A DNA stretch of 64,000 nt from an uncultured Mucilaginibacter sp. Its GTDB lineage: Bacteria; Bacteroidota; Bacteroidia; Sphingobacteriales; Sphingobacteriaceae. Positions within the stretch are counted from its first letter, which is position 1, and each line of letters starts with the position of its first letter. The stretch covers positions 248,001 through 312,000 of the forward strand of contig CAIPFE010000019.1 of the NCBI GenBank assembly GCA_903864275.1, read 5' to 3'. Both the position numbers and the translations under genes were made by a program. The notes under the pieces were generated by a model that searched no databases, was not told the DNA's origin, and worked only from the letters and a program-made list of their open reading frames with translations. Shown here piece after piece: positions 1 to 7,604 of this stretch.

Positions 1-95
1 AAGCGGGCCAGTTTACGGTTGTTGTCAAAACTTTTTACTTCGGGGTCCATACCCAGGTTGCCTACCAGGCGTACGCTGTTTCTAAATGAGTTCAT
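1..95 (-). CDS. ssb: Single-stranded DNA-binding protein, N-terminal fragment
   Basis: The reverse strand from an ATG at 95 encodes MNSFRNSVRLVGNLGMDPEV and continues out of the window after about 31 residues. This is the first strand of the SSB OB-fold (VRLVGNLGxDPE). SSB coats single-stranded DNA in replication, recombination and repair. Only the N-terminus is visible, so the acidic C-terminal tail and the overall length cannot be judged. It is divergent from the gene starting at 244. Confidence 0.85.
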   Translation of the reverse strand, partial: MNSFRNSVRLVGNLGMDPEVKSFDNNRKLAR

Positions 96-204
96 GTTTT
101 TAAAATTTAATTTTTCGTTTTTTTAAATGATGAGACAAAGTTGTAGAGGGTAGTATTACTTATTCGGTTATTAATCATTTATAAGCGACAATTTCCATTT
201 GCAA

Positions 205-239
205 CCGTTTGCAAACGGATAATATTTTATTTACCTTTA
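205..239 (+). promoter_or_regulatory. Putative promoter overlapping a 14-bp palindrome
   Basis: CCGTTTGCAAACGG at 205-218 is a perfect palindrome. It contains a -33-like TTTG (208-211), followed after 20 bp by TACCTTTA (232-239), one base from the Bacteroidota -7 consensus TAnnTTTG. Transcription would start at or just before the ATG at 244, so the message would be almost leaderless. A palindrome over the -33 box is where a repressor operator would sit. It lies between divergent ssb and the zinc-ribbon gene and could serve either. Confidence 0.4.
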
Positions 240-243
240 AAAA

Positions 244-603
244 ATGAATGAAGAAAGAGTTTGCCTGGATTGTGGCACAGTGCTGCATGGCAGGGCAGAT
301 AAAAAGTTCTGTAACGACCTTTGCCGCAACAATTATAACAACCAGCTCAACAGCAACAGCTACAATTTGGTGCGCAATGTCAATAACATCCTGCGCCGGA
401 ACCGCCGGATACTGGAAGAATTAAACCCGTCCGGCAAAACAAAAACTACCCGCAAAAAATTGACGGCTAAAGGTTTTGATTTTGAATACCATACCCGCAG
501 CTATCAAACCCAAAATGGCAAAACATATCATTTTTGCTATGAATATGGCTACCTTCCGCTTGAGGGGGATGAAGTATTGCTGGTGAAAAGAGAGGGGGAG
601 TGA
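244..603 (+). CDS. Small zinc-ribbon-like protein of unknown function
   Basis: A 119-residue basic protein. The N-terminus carries C7-x2-C10-x12-C23-x3-C27, a four-cysteine arrangement typical of a small zinc ribbon. The middle is rich in Asn, Arg and Lys (residues 30-75), and the C-terminus is more hydrophobic and aromatic (YHFCYEYGYLPL). There is no signal peptide or membrane segment, so it is probably cytoplasmic. A nucleic-acid-binding role is possible from the zinc ribbon and basic stretch, but this is inference. I do not recognise a named family. It stands alone, divergent from ssb. Confidence 0.7.
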   Translation: MNEERVCLDCGTVLHGRADKKFCNDLCRNNYNNQLNSNSYNLVRNVNNILRRNRRILEELNPSGKTKTTRKKLTAKGFDFEYHTRSYQTQNGKTYHFCYEYGYLPLEGDEVLLVKREGE

Positions 604-658
604 TGTCGGATTTTTCGCTGTTGTTTGTTTTTTTAAGGTGCTCAAGAGGGCTGCGCCG

Positions 659-790
659 TTTCGGATTTCCGATTGGCTTTTATTTCGGATTAGGAATAAA
701 ATTTTGTAAACGAAAATAATAAAACAAAAATAATTCCAAAATTAAGAATCCAATAAATCCGAAATCGAAATTCCGAAATCCGAAATTCAA
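659..790. repeat. Intergenic TCCGAAAT-type inverted repeat tract
   Basis: The AT-rich gap before the dioxygenase gene holds several copies of TCCGAAAT/ATTTCGGA in both orientations: a left arm around 659-692 and a right arm around 763-787 made of back-to-back copies. The arms could pair into an imperfect long hairpin. Similar words recur at about 21,735-21,781 and 47,827-47,862, always between genes, so this looks like a dispersed low-complexity family rather than a gene-specific site. Confidence 0.5.
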
Positions 791-792
791 TA

Positions 793-800
793 TATCTTTG
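793..800 (+). promoter_or_regulatory. Putative -7 promoter box for the dioxygenase gene
   Basis: TATCTTTG at 793-800 matches the Bacteroidota -7 consensus TAnnTTTG exactly. It ends 7 bp before the ATG at 808, so the transcript would be leaderless or nearly so. No convincing -33 TTTG is seen. Confidence 0.45.
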
Positions 801-807
801 CGCCCAA

Positions 808-1449
808 ATGATTATTCACCAATTTTACGATAACGGTTTGGCACATGCCTCATATGCCATCATCAGGATGGGCAAAATGATCGTGATCGACCCGGCCCGC
901 GACCCGCAGCATTACTATGATTTTGCAACCTTGCATGAAGCCGAAATAGTCGGCGTGATTGAAACACACCCGCATGCCGACTTTGTTAGCTCGCACCTGG
1001 AAATTCATCAAACCACGGGCGCTGTTATTTATGTCAGCAAACTGACCGGCGCGGGTTACCCGCATGAAACATTTGACGATGGCGATGTGATAAGCCTGAA
1101 TGATATTAAGCTGAAAGCCATCAACACTCCCGGCCATTCGCCCGATTCAATTTGTATTTTAGTTGTTGATGAGAATGGACACGATAAGGCCCTGTTTACC
1201 GGCGATACTTTGTTCGTCGGTGATGTAGGCCGCCCGGACCTGCGCGAAAATGTGGGTAATATAACCGCCAAAAAGGAGGAACTGGCCCGGCAAATGTATC
1301 ATTCAACCCGCAAAAAGCTGATGGTATTGCCCCATAATATAGTGGTCTACCCAACACACGGGCCGGGTTCATTGTGCGGAAAAAACATTAGTCCCGACTT
1401 ACAAAGCACCATTGGTCGCGAACTGCGCGAAATTATGCATTGCAATTAA
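808..1449 (+). CDS. Persulfide dioxygenase-type metallo-beta-lactamase-fold hydrolase (N-terminal part of a split fusion)
   Basis: A 213-residue MBL-fold protein. ETHPHADFVSSH (near residue 52) is the metal motif of the persulfide dioxygenase branch, where the last His of HxHxDH is replaced by Phe. Further ligands lie in NTPGHSPDS, FTGDTLF and PTHGPG. Family members use a single iron to oxidise glutathione- or CoA-persulfide to sulfite. The end REIMHCN does not fit the family. Reading on in the -1 frame from A1431 gives ENYALQLMDE and runs directly into the rhodanese gene, as in one-piece CstB-like proteins of about 450 residues. The gene therefore looks like half of a fusion, split by loss of one A in the run 1430-1432. 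Confidence 0.85.
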   Translation: MIIHQFYDNGLAHASYAIIRMGKMIVIDPARDPQHYYDFATLHEAEIVGVIETHPHADFVSSHLEIHQTTGAVIYVSKLTGAGYPHETFDDGDVISLNDIKLKAINTPGHSPDSICILVVDENGHDKALFTGDTLFVGDVGRPDLRENVGNITAKKEELARQMYHSTRKKLMVLPHNIVVYPTHGPGSLCGKNISPDLQSTIGRELREIMHCN

Positions 1450-2159
1450 TGGACGAGCTGACCTTTGTAAAAACGCTCACGACCGACCAGCCCTTTGTTC
1501 CAAAATATTTCCCCGTTGATGTAGAGATCAATAAAAAAGGCGCAGGTTCATTTCATGATGGCATTGACGGAGTTTTGAGGATCAGTAATAATTTCCCCTT
1601 AGAAAAAAACACTACGATGATTGATACCCGGCATGCACCGGCATTCAGAAATGGCCACATAAAGGGCGCCATAAACCTGCAGGACGGTGACCATTTTGAA
1701 ACATGGTTGGGCGCGATCATAAATCCGGACGAACAGTTTTATTTAATAGCAGCTAATGATGAAGATTTGGATACCGTGATAGAAAAAATAGCCAAAATAG
1801 GCTACGAACAACACATCAAAGCTGCATTGTTACCTCCGGCAACAATGACCATTAAATCGTCGGAGATGGATTTAAATGATTTTAAGTCCTCTCCTGAAAA
1901 ATATACGATCGTTGATGTGCGAAACCATGGTGAAACCGAAGAAGGCCTGGTATTCGGCCATGCTTTGACAGTTCCGCTACCTGAATTGCGTGAACGCGTA
2001 AGCGAGATACCTACTGATAAACCTATTGTTGTACATTGTGCGGCAGGCTACCGGTCGGCAGCGGCTGTTAGCATTATCTCGGCGAAAATAACCACGGTTC
2101 CGGTTTACGACCTCGGGGAAGCGGTGATTGAAATCGGAAATTTGAAGTCAGAGGTCTGA
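1440..2159 (+). CDS. Rhodanese-domain sulfurtransferase (C-terminal part of a split dioxygenase-rhodanese fusion)
   Basis: Two rhodanese-like modules. The first (about residues 50-110) has no cysteine at its active loop. The second ends in VVHCAAGYRSAA, with the catalytic Cys that accepts a persulfide sulfur. The listed start is TTG at 1440; the first ATG is at 1449. The N-terminal stretch DQPFVPKYFPVD is the linker found in fused dioxygenase-rhodanese proteins, not a natural N-terminus. It overlaps the upstream gene by 10 bp in a different frame. Rejoined, the two make a protein of about 450 residues. Whether this half is translated separately is unknown. Confidence 0.8.
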   Translation: MQLMDELTFVKTLTTDQPFVPKYFPVDVEINKKGAGSFHDGIDGVLRISNNFPLEKNTTMIDTRHAPAFRNGHIKGAINLQDGDHFETWLGAIINPDEQFYLIAANDEDLDTVIEKIAKIGYEQHIKAALLPPATMTIKSSEMDLNDFKSSPEKYTIVDVRNHGETEEGLVFGHALTVPLPELRERVSEIPTDKPIVVHCAAGYRSAAAVSIISAKITTVPVYDLGEAVIEIGNLKSEV

Positions 2160-2225
2160 CGTCCGAGAAATCATCGTATAATCGGTGTAATCACAACTAT
2201 AACCGGTGTAATCCCAGCAAATAAT

Positions 2226-2906
2226 ATGCTTGAAATTGTAAAAACTGCCGACGGTTCAAATACCATTTACAACGCTGATGTTGGCGAAAATTACCATTCA
2301 AAGCATGGGGCATTGCAAGAGAGCAGGCATGTGTTTGTGAATTCCGGTTTGTGTTATTTTTTGGATGCGAAGCAAGCCACTCATGGCTCGCCTGTCTCCA
2401 TATTGGAAGTTGGCTTCGGAACAGGCTTGAATTTTTTGCTAAGCGCTGATCTTTGCACTGAAAAGGGAATTGCGCTTGACTATGTCGGTATTGAAGCTTA
2501 TCCCTTAAGTTTGGCGATGATAAGCCAAACCGGGTACGATCAATATGTATCAGAAGAATTGTGGCATAAATTTATTAGCAATTACCAAGAATTGTTCACA
2601 TCTCCTATCGAACTAAATCCTTACTGCAAACTGCAAATTGCCCGCTGCAAACTGTCGGATTTTCATTCGGAAAAGCAATATGATATTATTTACTTCGATG
2701 CCTTTGCCTCTGCCCGCCAACCTGAAATGTGGGACGAGGCTGCAATAGGCCATACCCTTCAGTTTTTGAAGTCGGGCGGAATATTTGTTACTTATGCAAT
2801 TACCGGCAACCTTAAACGTGCGTTAAAAGCATTGGGTTGCAAGGTTGAAAAAGCGCCTGGCGCGCCGGGAAAAAGGGAGATGCTAAGGGCGGTGAAGCTT
2901 GTCTGA
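2226..2906 (+). CDS. mnmD: tRNA U34 methyltransferase MnmD (stand-alone MnmC methyltransferase domain)
   Basis: A 226-residue protein. It has a SAM-binding loop LEVGFGTGLNF, an acidic GIEAYP strand end, and the motif YFDAFASARQPEMW, followed by a C-terminal APGAPGKREMLRA that is diagnostic of the MnmC(m)/DUF752 domain. It transfers a methyl group to the 5-aminomethyl-2-thiouridine at the tRNA wobble position, the last step of mnm5s2U synthesis. In Enterobacteria this domain is fused to an FAD-dependent oxidase; here it stands alone, as in other Bacteroidota. The region between it and the rhodanese gene holds two copies of the word CGGTGTAATC (2180-2212). Confidence 0.88.
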   Translation: MLEIVKTADGSNTIYNADVGENYHSKHGALQESRHVFVNSGLCYFLDAKQATHGSPVSILEVGFGTGLNFLLSADLCTEKGIALDYVGIEAYPLSLAMISQTGYDQYVSEELWHKFISNYQELFTSPIELNPYCKLQIARCKLSDFHSEKQYDIIYFDAFASARQPEMWDEAAIGHTLQFLKSGGIFVTYAITGNLKRALKALGCKVEKAPGAPGKREMLRAVKLV

Positions 2907-2996
2907 ACCGTTGATTAAGCTGATTTTTGGATTTCGCTGATTTTTGAAAGTTTGGACGGTGGAAAAATAGCCAGCAATGCTTCAGCTGTTAAGCTT

Positions 2997-3824
2997 TTAT
3001 AAAAAATTAAAACCTACATTAAATTTTACTGTAAAACCATTGTTTAACGGTAATTCCCTAACAGCCGAATCATAAGGAGTTATTGTGCTATGCGTGACGT
3101 ATAAGATCGGGCCTGCATTGAGTGAAAAAGATAGCCGTGAACCCACGGGCACAAAATTTAACGAGGGTCCTATTAATACTTTAGCGCCTCCTTCGGCATC
3201 GGTCGCCCACAAACCTTCCAAATCTTGTCCAACGGCTTCCACACCTCCGAATAACTGGCCATCAATTCTTCTTAGTATGCCAAAGCTCGAGATCACGTCG
3301 TACCCGTCCCTGCCGGTCGCGAATGCTTTTTCAAGCCGGGCGTTGGCCGCAAACTTCCAGGCCAGGTTTTCGTAGGCCGCGTTAAACCGGCTCAGGATTA
3401 CGAGATCATTACTGAACTCCCTGATTACACCCAGGCTGGTGCCAAATCTGAAACCAGTAGGATTTTTACCCCCGATAAAGTCCTTAAAAACTTCCGCCTG
3501 CTGATAGGTCTGCGTATTGCCTCTGCTGCCGAGCCCGATACCCATGTTTGTCAGTATCGTAAACCGGTTGCCCAGATAGCCTTTAACTCCTATGTGCTGT
3601 TCGACGCCGTCGAAGCCCAGCGAGGTGACGGTGTATTGGCCATAACCTCCTGAATAATTGAGACTCCAGTGCTGTGCAGCTGGGTTGAGTCCATTCATGG
3701 TATACAGAAAAGGCTGCGACTGGCCTAAAGAGCTATTCGTTAAGCCGCCGTCCATAGTTTGCGCCTTAAGCGTAAAGCCTGCTGATAACAACAAAAATAA
3801 AATAAGGTAAATTTTCCGGGCCAT
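2997..3824 (-). CDS. Exported protein, probably outer-membrane beta-barrel, unknown function
   Basis: About 275 residues from the ATG at 3824, chosen because MARKIYLILFLLLSAGFTLKAQ is a clean signal peptide. An in-frame ATG 42 bp upstream would put a charged stretch before it. The mature part alternates polar and hydrophobic residues with many Gly and aromatics and ends in FTVKFNVGFNFL, an aromatic-terminated strand typical of barrel proteins recognised by BAM. No named family was recognised. Its stop overlaps no neighbour, and the 33-bp palindrome lies upstream of its start. Confidence 0.65.
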   Translation of the reverse strand: MARKIYLILFLLLSAGFTLKAQTMDGGLTNSSLGQSQPFLYTMNGLNPAAQHWSLNYSGGYGQYTVTSLGFDGVEQHIGVKGYLGNRFTILTNMGIGLGSRGNTQTYQQAEVFKDFIGGKNPTGFRFGTSLGVIREFSNDLVILSRFNAAYENLAWKFAANARLEKAFATGRDGYDVISSFGILRRIDGQLFGGVEAVGQDLEGLWATDAEGGAKVLIGPSLNFVPVGSRLSFSLNAGPILYVTHSTITPYDSAVRELPLNNGFTVKFNVGFNFL

Positions 3825-3928
3825 TTGTTCTGTAAATTTTAACGTAAGTTGAAAAATTAAAATCAATTCAAGGTTAACGGTGGGGTATGTTTTTATTAAA
3901 TAATTTATAAATATAGTGCTGATTCCAA

Positions 3929-3961
3929 AGATTTGTCAACTTTTTAAAAGTTGACAAATCT
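3929..3961. terminator. 33-bp perfect palindrome, terminator-like, repeated at 16526
   Basis: Arms AGATTTGTCAACTTTT and AAAAGTTGACAAATCT (16 bp each) flank a single T. It begins at the stop codon of the ankyrin gene (TAG at 3962-3960), so it would terminate that reverse-strand transcript. The identical 33 bp occurs at 16526-16558. Confidence 0.65.
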
Positions 3962-4706
3962 AACTTTTCAAATAAGCATTCGGCACATTTGGAGGAGTAT
4001 AATCAATCCCATAAGCATGTTTAATCAGCAGTGATACCACTTCCGCTACAGTTTCCTGTTTGCGGTGCATCTGCGGAAGCAAGCCCATCATTGCGTAGCT
4101 GATCGGGTTTACTGCAGGAATAAATGTTTCCCACTCATACCCTTTTCCCCATATTAAACCCTTTACTGTAATAGTAAGATCGGCAGATTTTTCGAGCAGA
4201 AAATGCATCATATCAATAGAATTATTGCTGTTTTGGTTTACAGTATGAAAAATAGGGGTGTGCCCGCCAAAACCATGTTCATCAACACCAGCCCGGGCAT
4301 TCACATCGGCGCCATGTTTTACCAGCACTTTTGCACAGGCCACACTATTGTATTCGGCACAAAAATGAATTAATGTACCGCCTGTTAAGGGTGTGTAGGT
4401 ATTATTATAAGAAGAATAGGTTTTTGATACGATGGCCGGATCATTAATAATCAATGCTTCAAGCCTTTCAGCATCATCAATTAAAACTGCCAGCAAAGCC
4501 TTGTCTTCAAATTCCAAGCCGGCATCGATAAAAGCTTTTACGCAGCCTGGAAATCTTGGCGTGCGCGTATACATCTCTATCATCGTGGTAAACAGCGGCA
4601 CGCCTTCATGTACTTCGTTTGGATTGCCGCCTTCCTCAAAATAGCGGCGGATCCCTTCAGCGGAATGGATCTCTATGTTATAGAGCATTTGGTTGTAGTC
4701 GGGCAT
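3960..4706 (-). CDS. Ankyrin-repeat protein
   Basis: A 248-residue cytoplasmic protein without a signal peptide. Ankyrin units are clear in the middle: GTLIHFCAEYNSVACAKVLV-KHGADVN, then HTPIFHTVNQ leading into MMHFLLEKSADL. The N-terminal third (GIRRYFEEGGNPNE, FIDAGLEFEDKALLAVLIDD) reads as degenerate repeats. Ankyrin repeats are protein-binding scaffolds, so no enzymatic role is suggested. It lies 22 bp after the upstream reverse-strand gene, so the two are probably cotranscribed. Confidence 0.8.
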   Translation of the reverse strand: MPDYNQMLYNIEIHSAEGIRRYFEEGGNPNEVHEGVPLFTTMIEMYTRTPRFPGCVKAFIDAGLEFEDKALLAVLIDDAERLEALIINDPAIVSKTYSSYNNTYTPLTGGTLIHFCAEYNSVACAKVLVKHGADVNARAGVDEHGFGGHTPIFHTVNQNSNNSIDMMHFLLEKSADLTITVKGLIWGKGYEWETFIPAVNPISYAMMGLLPQMHRKQETVAEVVSLLIKHAYGIDYTPPNVPNAYLKS

Positions 4707-4728
4707 ATTATTGACAATAATTAATCAT

Positions 4729-5346
4729 TTATTTGCTTTGTTTAGACTTTTTCCATTTTACATACGCGGGAAGCTCAGATAATTCAATCATTCCTTGTTC
4801 TGCCGGATTCGTAGGAAGTAAACCAAAAGCAATATGGTCAATATCCATCGCAAACGATTTTTCACCTAACACTGCATCAAGAACCTTATATACAGCGGCT
4901 TTAAACCATTTACTTTCTTTAACAATGTCATAATTCGGCGTGCAAACTCTAATACCAATTGACTTAGGCATGCCGGCGCTCTCTAATGGCAAAAACCACA
5001 TCTCACGCGGCCTAAGTTCAACACCTTCAAAATTAGTTGTATCCAAATCATTTATTTGCTGAATAAACGCGACAAATTTCCAATTATCAATAACTGGCGC
5101 ATTATTTACGAGTGTTTCAACTTGTTCAAAAAAATCACTATTTCCTTCCGCAGTTATGATAAGGTCCTGGTCTTCTCCGGGCATACCACCAACCTGGAAG
5201 TAAAGCTGATCACAATACTCATGAAGATGATCTTGCAGGTCATTCAGCAATTGTTCCCTCACATCTTCATCAACTTCATCCACAAACAGGTATGACTTGT
5301 TGTGCTTTTTAAACCAATCCCAGAATTCTTTTGTTGCTGTCGTCAT
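4729..5346 (-). CDS. Conserved hypothetical cytoplasmic protein
   Basis: About 205 residues from the ATG at 5346 (MTTATKEFWDWFKKHN). An upstream in-frame start at 5388 adds 14 residues with no obvious merit. The protein is acidic, soluble and has no signal peptide. It looks like a single alpha/beta domain with an EFWDWFKKH N-terminus, a GNSDFFEQVETLVNNAP helix, and a C-terminal half built around IGIRVCTPNYD and IDHIAFGLLP. I do not recognise the family. It is the first gene of a two-gene reverse unit with the ankyrin protein, suggesting a shared but unknown process. Confidence 0.65.
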   Translation of the reverse strand: MTTATKEFWDWFKKHNKSYLFVDEVDEDVREQLLNDLQDHLHEYCDQLYFQVGGMPGEDQDLIITAEGNSDFFEQVETLVNNAPVIDNWKFVAFIQQINDLDTTNFEGVELRPREMWFLPLESAGMPKSIGIRVCTPNYDIVKESKWFKAAVYKVLDAVLGEKSFAMDIDHIAFGLLPTNPAEQGMIELSELPAYVKWKKSKQSK

Positions 5347-5452
5347 TAGAAAATTACTTATATCGAAGCCAATAAAAATTCTTATCAATACTTAAAAATC
5401 TTCTTCAGGTCCTTCGGACTTCCGGGCTTTCGGTCTTTCCGACTTAAAACCC

Positions 5453-5460
5453 TATTTTTG
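5453..5460 (+). promoter_or_regulatory. Putative -7 promoter box for mazG
   Basis: TATTTTTG at 5453-5460 fits TAnnTTTG and lies 50 bp before the mazG ATG, in the divergent gap with the gene at 5346. No strong -33 TTTG is visible at the usual spacing. Confidence 0.35.
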
Positions 5461-5510
5461 CCCATAATTCGTGTAATTCGAAAAAATTCGCGACAATTAG
5501 TGAAAATAAT

Positions 5511-6314
5511 ATGCCATTAATACCGCCATCCACCGCATCCACGCCAGCAGCTGCTTTTACCAGGCTCGTTACCATTATGGACGACCTGCGCCTCAATTGC
5601 CCCTGGGATAAAAAACAGACGCTTGAAAGTTTGCGGCATTTAACCATTGAAGAAACGTATGAACTATCGGATGCCATATTAAGCGAGGATATGCCCGAAA
5701 TAAAAAGGGAGCTGGGCGATATTATGCTGCACCTGGTTTTTTACGCCAGGATAGCATCGGAAACCAATGATTTTACTATTGTGGATGTACTTAACAGCAT
5801 TTGTGACAAACTGGTAAACCGCCATCCGCATATTTACGGCGATGTGGAGGTACAGGACGAAAATGATGTAAAACGTAACTGGGAGCAGATCAAACTAAAA
5901 GAGGGCAACAAATCGGTACTGGGCGGGGTGCCCGCTTCGCTGCCTGCGCTGGTAAAAGCATCGCGCATACAGGAAAAAGCGCGCGGCGTTGGGTTCGACT
6001 GGGAGGAGAAAAGCCAGGTATGGGCCAAAGTAGAGGAAGAAATGCAGGAGTTCAGAAATGAGTTTAACGCTGAAGATGAAACTACCATCGACCATGAAAG
6101 AGCTGAAAATGAATTTGGCGACCTATTGTTTTCATTAATTAACTATGCCCGCTTTATAAATATTAACCCGGAAGATGCTTTGGAAAAAACTAATCGTAAA
6201 TTTATAAAACGTTTCCAATACCTTGAGAGCAAGGCTAATGAAAACGGTAAACAATTGCATGATATGAGCCTGGCCGAGATGGACGTATTTTGGGAGGAAG
6301 CGAAAAAAATATAA
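5511..6314 (+). CDS. mazG: Nucleoside triphosphate pyrophosphohydrolase MazG
   Basis: A 267-residue all-alpha NTP pyrophosphatase with two MazG modules. The first has CPWDKKQTLESL, then EETYELSDAI and ELGDIMLHLVF, the EExxE and ExxD metal-binding helices. The second repeats this with EEMQEF and ENEFGDLLFSLINYARF. The enzyme hydrolyses (d)NTPs to NMP and pyrophosphate and is linked to nucleotide-pool cleansing and lowering of (p)ppGpp. The length matches E. coli MazG (263 residues). The start at 5511 is supported by the family pattern AFxRLVxIMxxLR just inside it. Confidence 0.93.
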   Translation: MPLIPPSTASTPAAAFTRLVTIMDDLRLNCPWDKKQTLESLRHLTIEETYELSDAILSEDMPEIKRELGDIMLHLVFYARIASETNDFTIVDVLNSICDKLVNRHPHIYGDVEVQDENDVKRNWEQIKLKEGNKSVLGGVPASLPALVKASRIQEKARGVGFDWEEKSQVWAKVEEEMQEFRNEFNAEDETTIDHERAENEFGDLLFSLINYARFININPEDALEKTNRKFIKRFQYLESKANENGKQLHDMSLAEMDVFWEEAKKI

Positions 6315-6372
6315 AATAAGCGAATATATTGTTACGTTAATATGAAAAATCACGTATCTTAATAAAATCTGA

Positions 6373-6822
6373 ATGAATATGAAAAGATTACTTTACTTAT
6401 TGCCATTGGTGTTTGCCTTTGCTACCGGATGTATCCCAAAAAGCAATACGCCACCTTCTAATACCATACCCCAGGGAACTTTTACAGGGCAGTTCAAGCT
6501 TACACATACAAGCTCCAAAACAGGGTTGAAGGATAGCCTCACCGCAAACATACAATTGCAAATTGAACCAGCCACGGGATATACAGTTACAGGCGACACC
6601 GCAACAGTACACGCCGGAAGCTTTGGCAGCTACGGTGTAAATCAAAGTAATTATACTATGCTATTTGTAGATAAAACTTTTCCACCAACCGGGACCCCTA
6701 AAAAAATACATTTAGCCGGGGTTTATGATTACATTTTCAATGGCACAAATTTACAATTGGTTGCTTATGGTGCTTTAGACACCCTTACTTATTACTACAA
6801 TTTGAAATATACCGGGAATTAG
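6373..6822 (+). CDS. Small lipoprotein, member of a local two-gene family
   Basis: A 149-residue protein with a lipoprotein signal ending in AFATGC. The mature part is beta-rich, with GTFTGQFKLTH, TVTGDTATVHAG, FPPTGTPKKIHLAGVYDY and ALDTLTYYYNLKY. The gene at 21,120 encodes a clear paralogue of almost the same length, sharing QGTFTGQF, TGDTxTVHAGS, PPxGTPxKxHLxGxY and LDTxTY. It is probably anchored in the outer or inner membrane. No function is known to me. The ATG at 6379 is an alternative start. Confidence 0.75.
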   Translation: MNMKRLLYLLPLVFAFATGCIPKSNTPPSNTIPQGTFTGQFKLTHTSSKTGLKDSLTANIQLQIEPATGYTVTGDTATVHAGSFGSYGVNQSNYTMLFVDKTFPPTGTPKKIHLAGVYDYIFNGTNLQLVAYGALDTLTYYYNLKYTGN

Positions 6823-7052
6823 TGGGAGGGGGTGATTCTGGGTGGTGAGTGGTGAATAGGGAGTGAAGGGCTGTGGGTTACACCTAAAGAATATTTGTTC
6901 ATCGATTACTGACTACTCTCTGCTGACTATTCACTATTCATCATTCACCTGCCCACTTAATCAACTAATTTCAAACCCATTGTAGCAATTTCATCATTCA
7001 TCACGTACTGGATAGAACACTAATAAAATTCAGGCTGAATTAAACACGTTTA

Positions 7053-7604
7053 ATGCATCAACCCCGGAGTATTGCTGAAGAAGAGATCATCAGTCAATGC
7101 AAAACAGGCAGCTTAAAATACCAGGAACTGCTGTATAAGCACTTCTACGGATATGCTATGGGGATTAGCCTTCGGTATAGTTTTAACCGCGACGATGCAA
7201 TGGAAGTGGTAAATGACGCTTTTATTAAAGTGTTTAATGCGATAAACAATTATGACAGCGATAAGCCATTTTAAGCATGGCTGCGCACTATTTTAGTTAA
7301 CACAGCAATTGACCGTCGCAGAAAAGACATAAAATTCCAGTTAAATGTCGACCTGGAAAATGCTATGCCGATGATCAGTGCAAATGCTATTGAAACCCTG
7401 AATGTTCAGGACATTTTAAAAATGATGAAGGAATTGCCTGCTATACAAATGGCTATATTTAATTTATACGAGATTGATGGATACAGTCATGACGAGATTG
7501 CGGAGTTGTTAGTAATACCTGCAAGTTCTTCGAGGGTTTACCTGAGCAGGGCTAAAGAAAAATTAAGAACAGTTTTAAGATCAGAAACGCAAAGACATGG
7601 ATGA
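7053..7604 (+). pseudogene. ECF-type RNA polymerase sigma factor interrupted by an in-frame TAA
   Basis: Read through, this is a 183-residue sigma-70 family protein. Region 2 (YKHFYGYAMGISLRYSFN then EVVNDAFIKVFNAINNYD) is followed by DKPF, TAA at 7272-7274, AWLRTILVNTAID, and region 4 (LPAIQMAIFNLYEIDGYSHD, then SRVYLSRAKEKLR). Both halves are in the same frame, so a single substitution (for example AAA to TAA, giving KPFKAWLRTI) explains the break. Separate translation could restart at ATG 7365 and give region 4 alone. The last 8 bp overlap the next gene, which keeps the usual sigma/anti-sigma coupling. It is either a real nonsense mutation or a base error. Confidence 0.82.
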
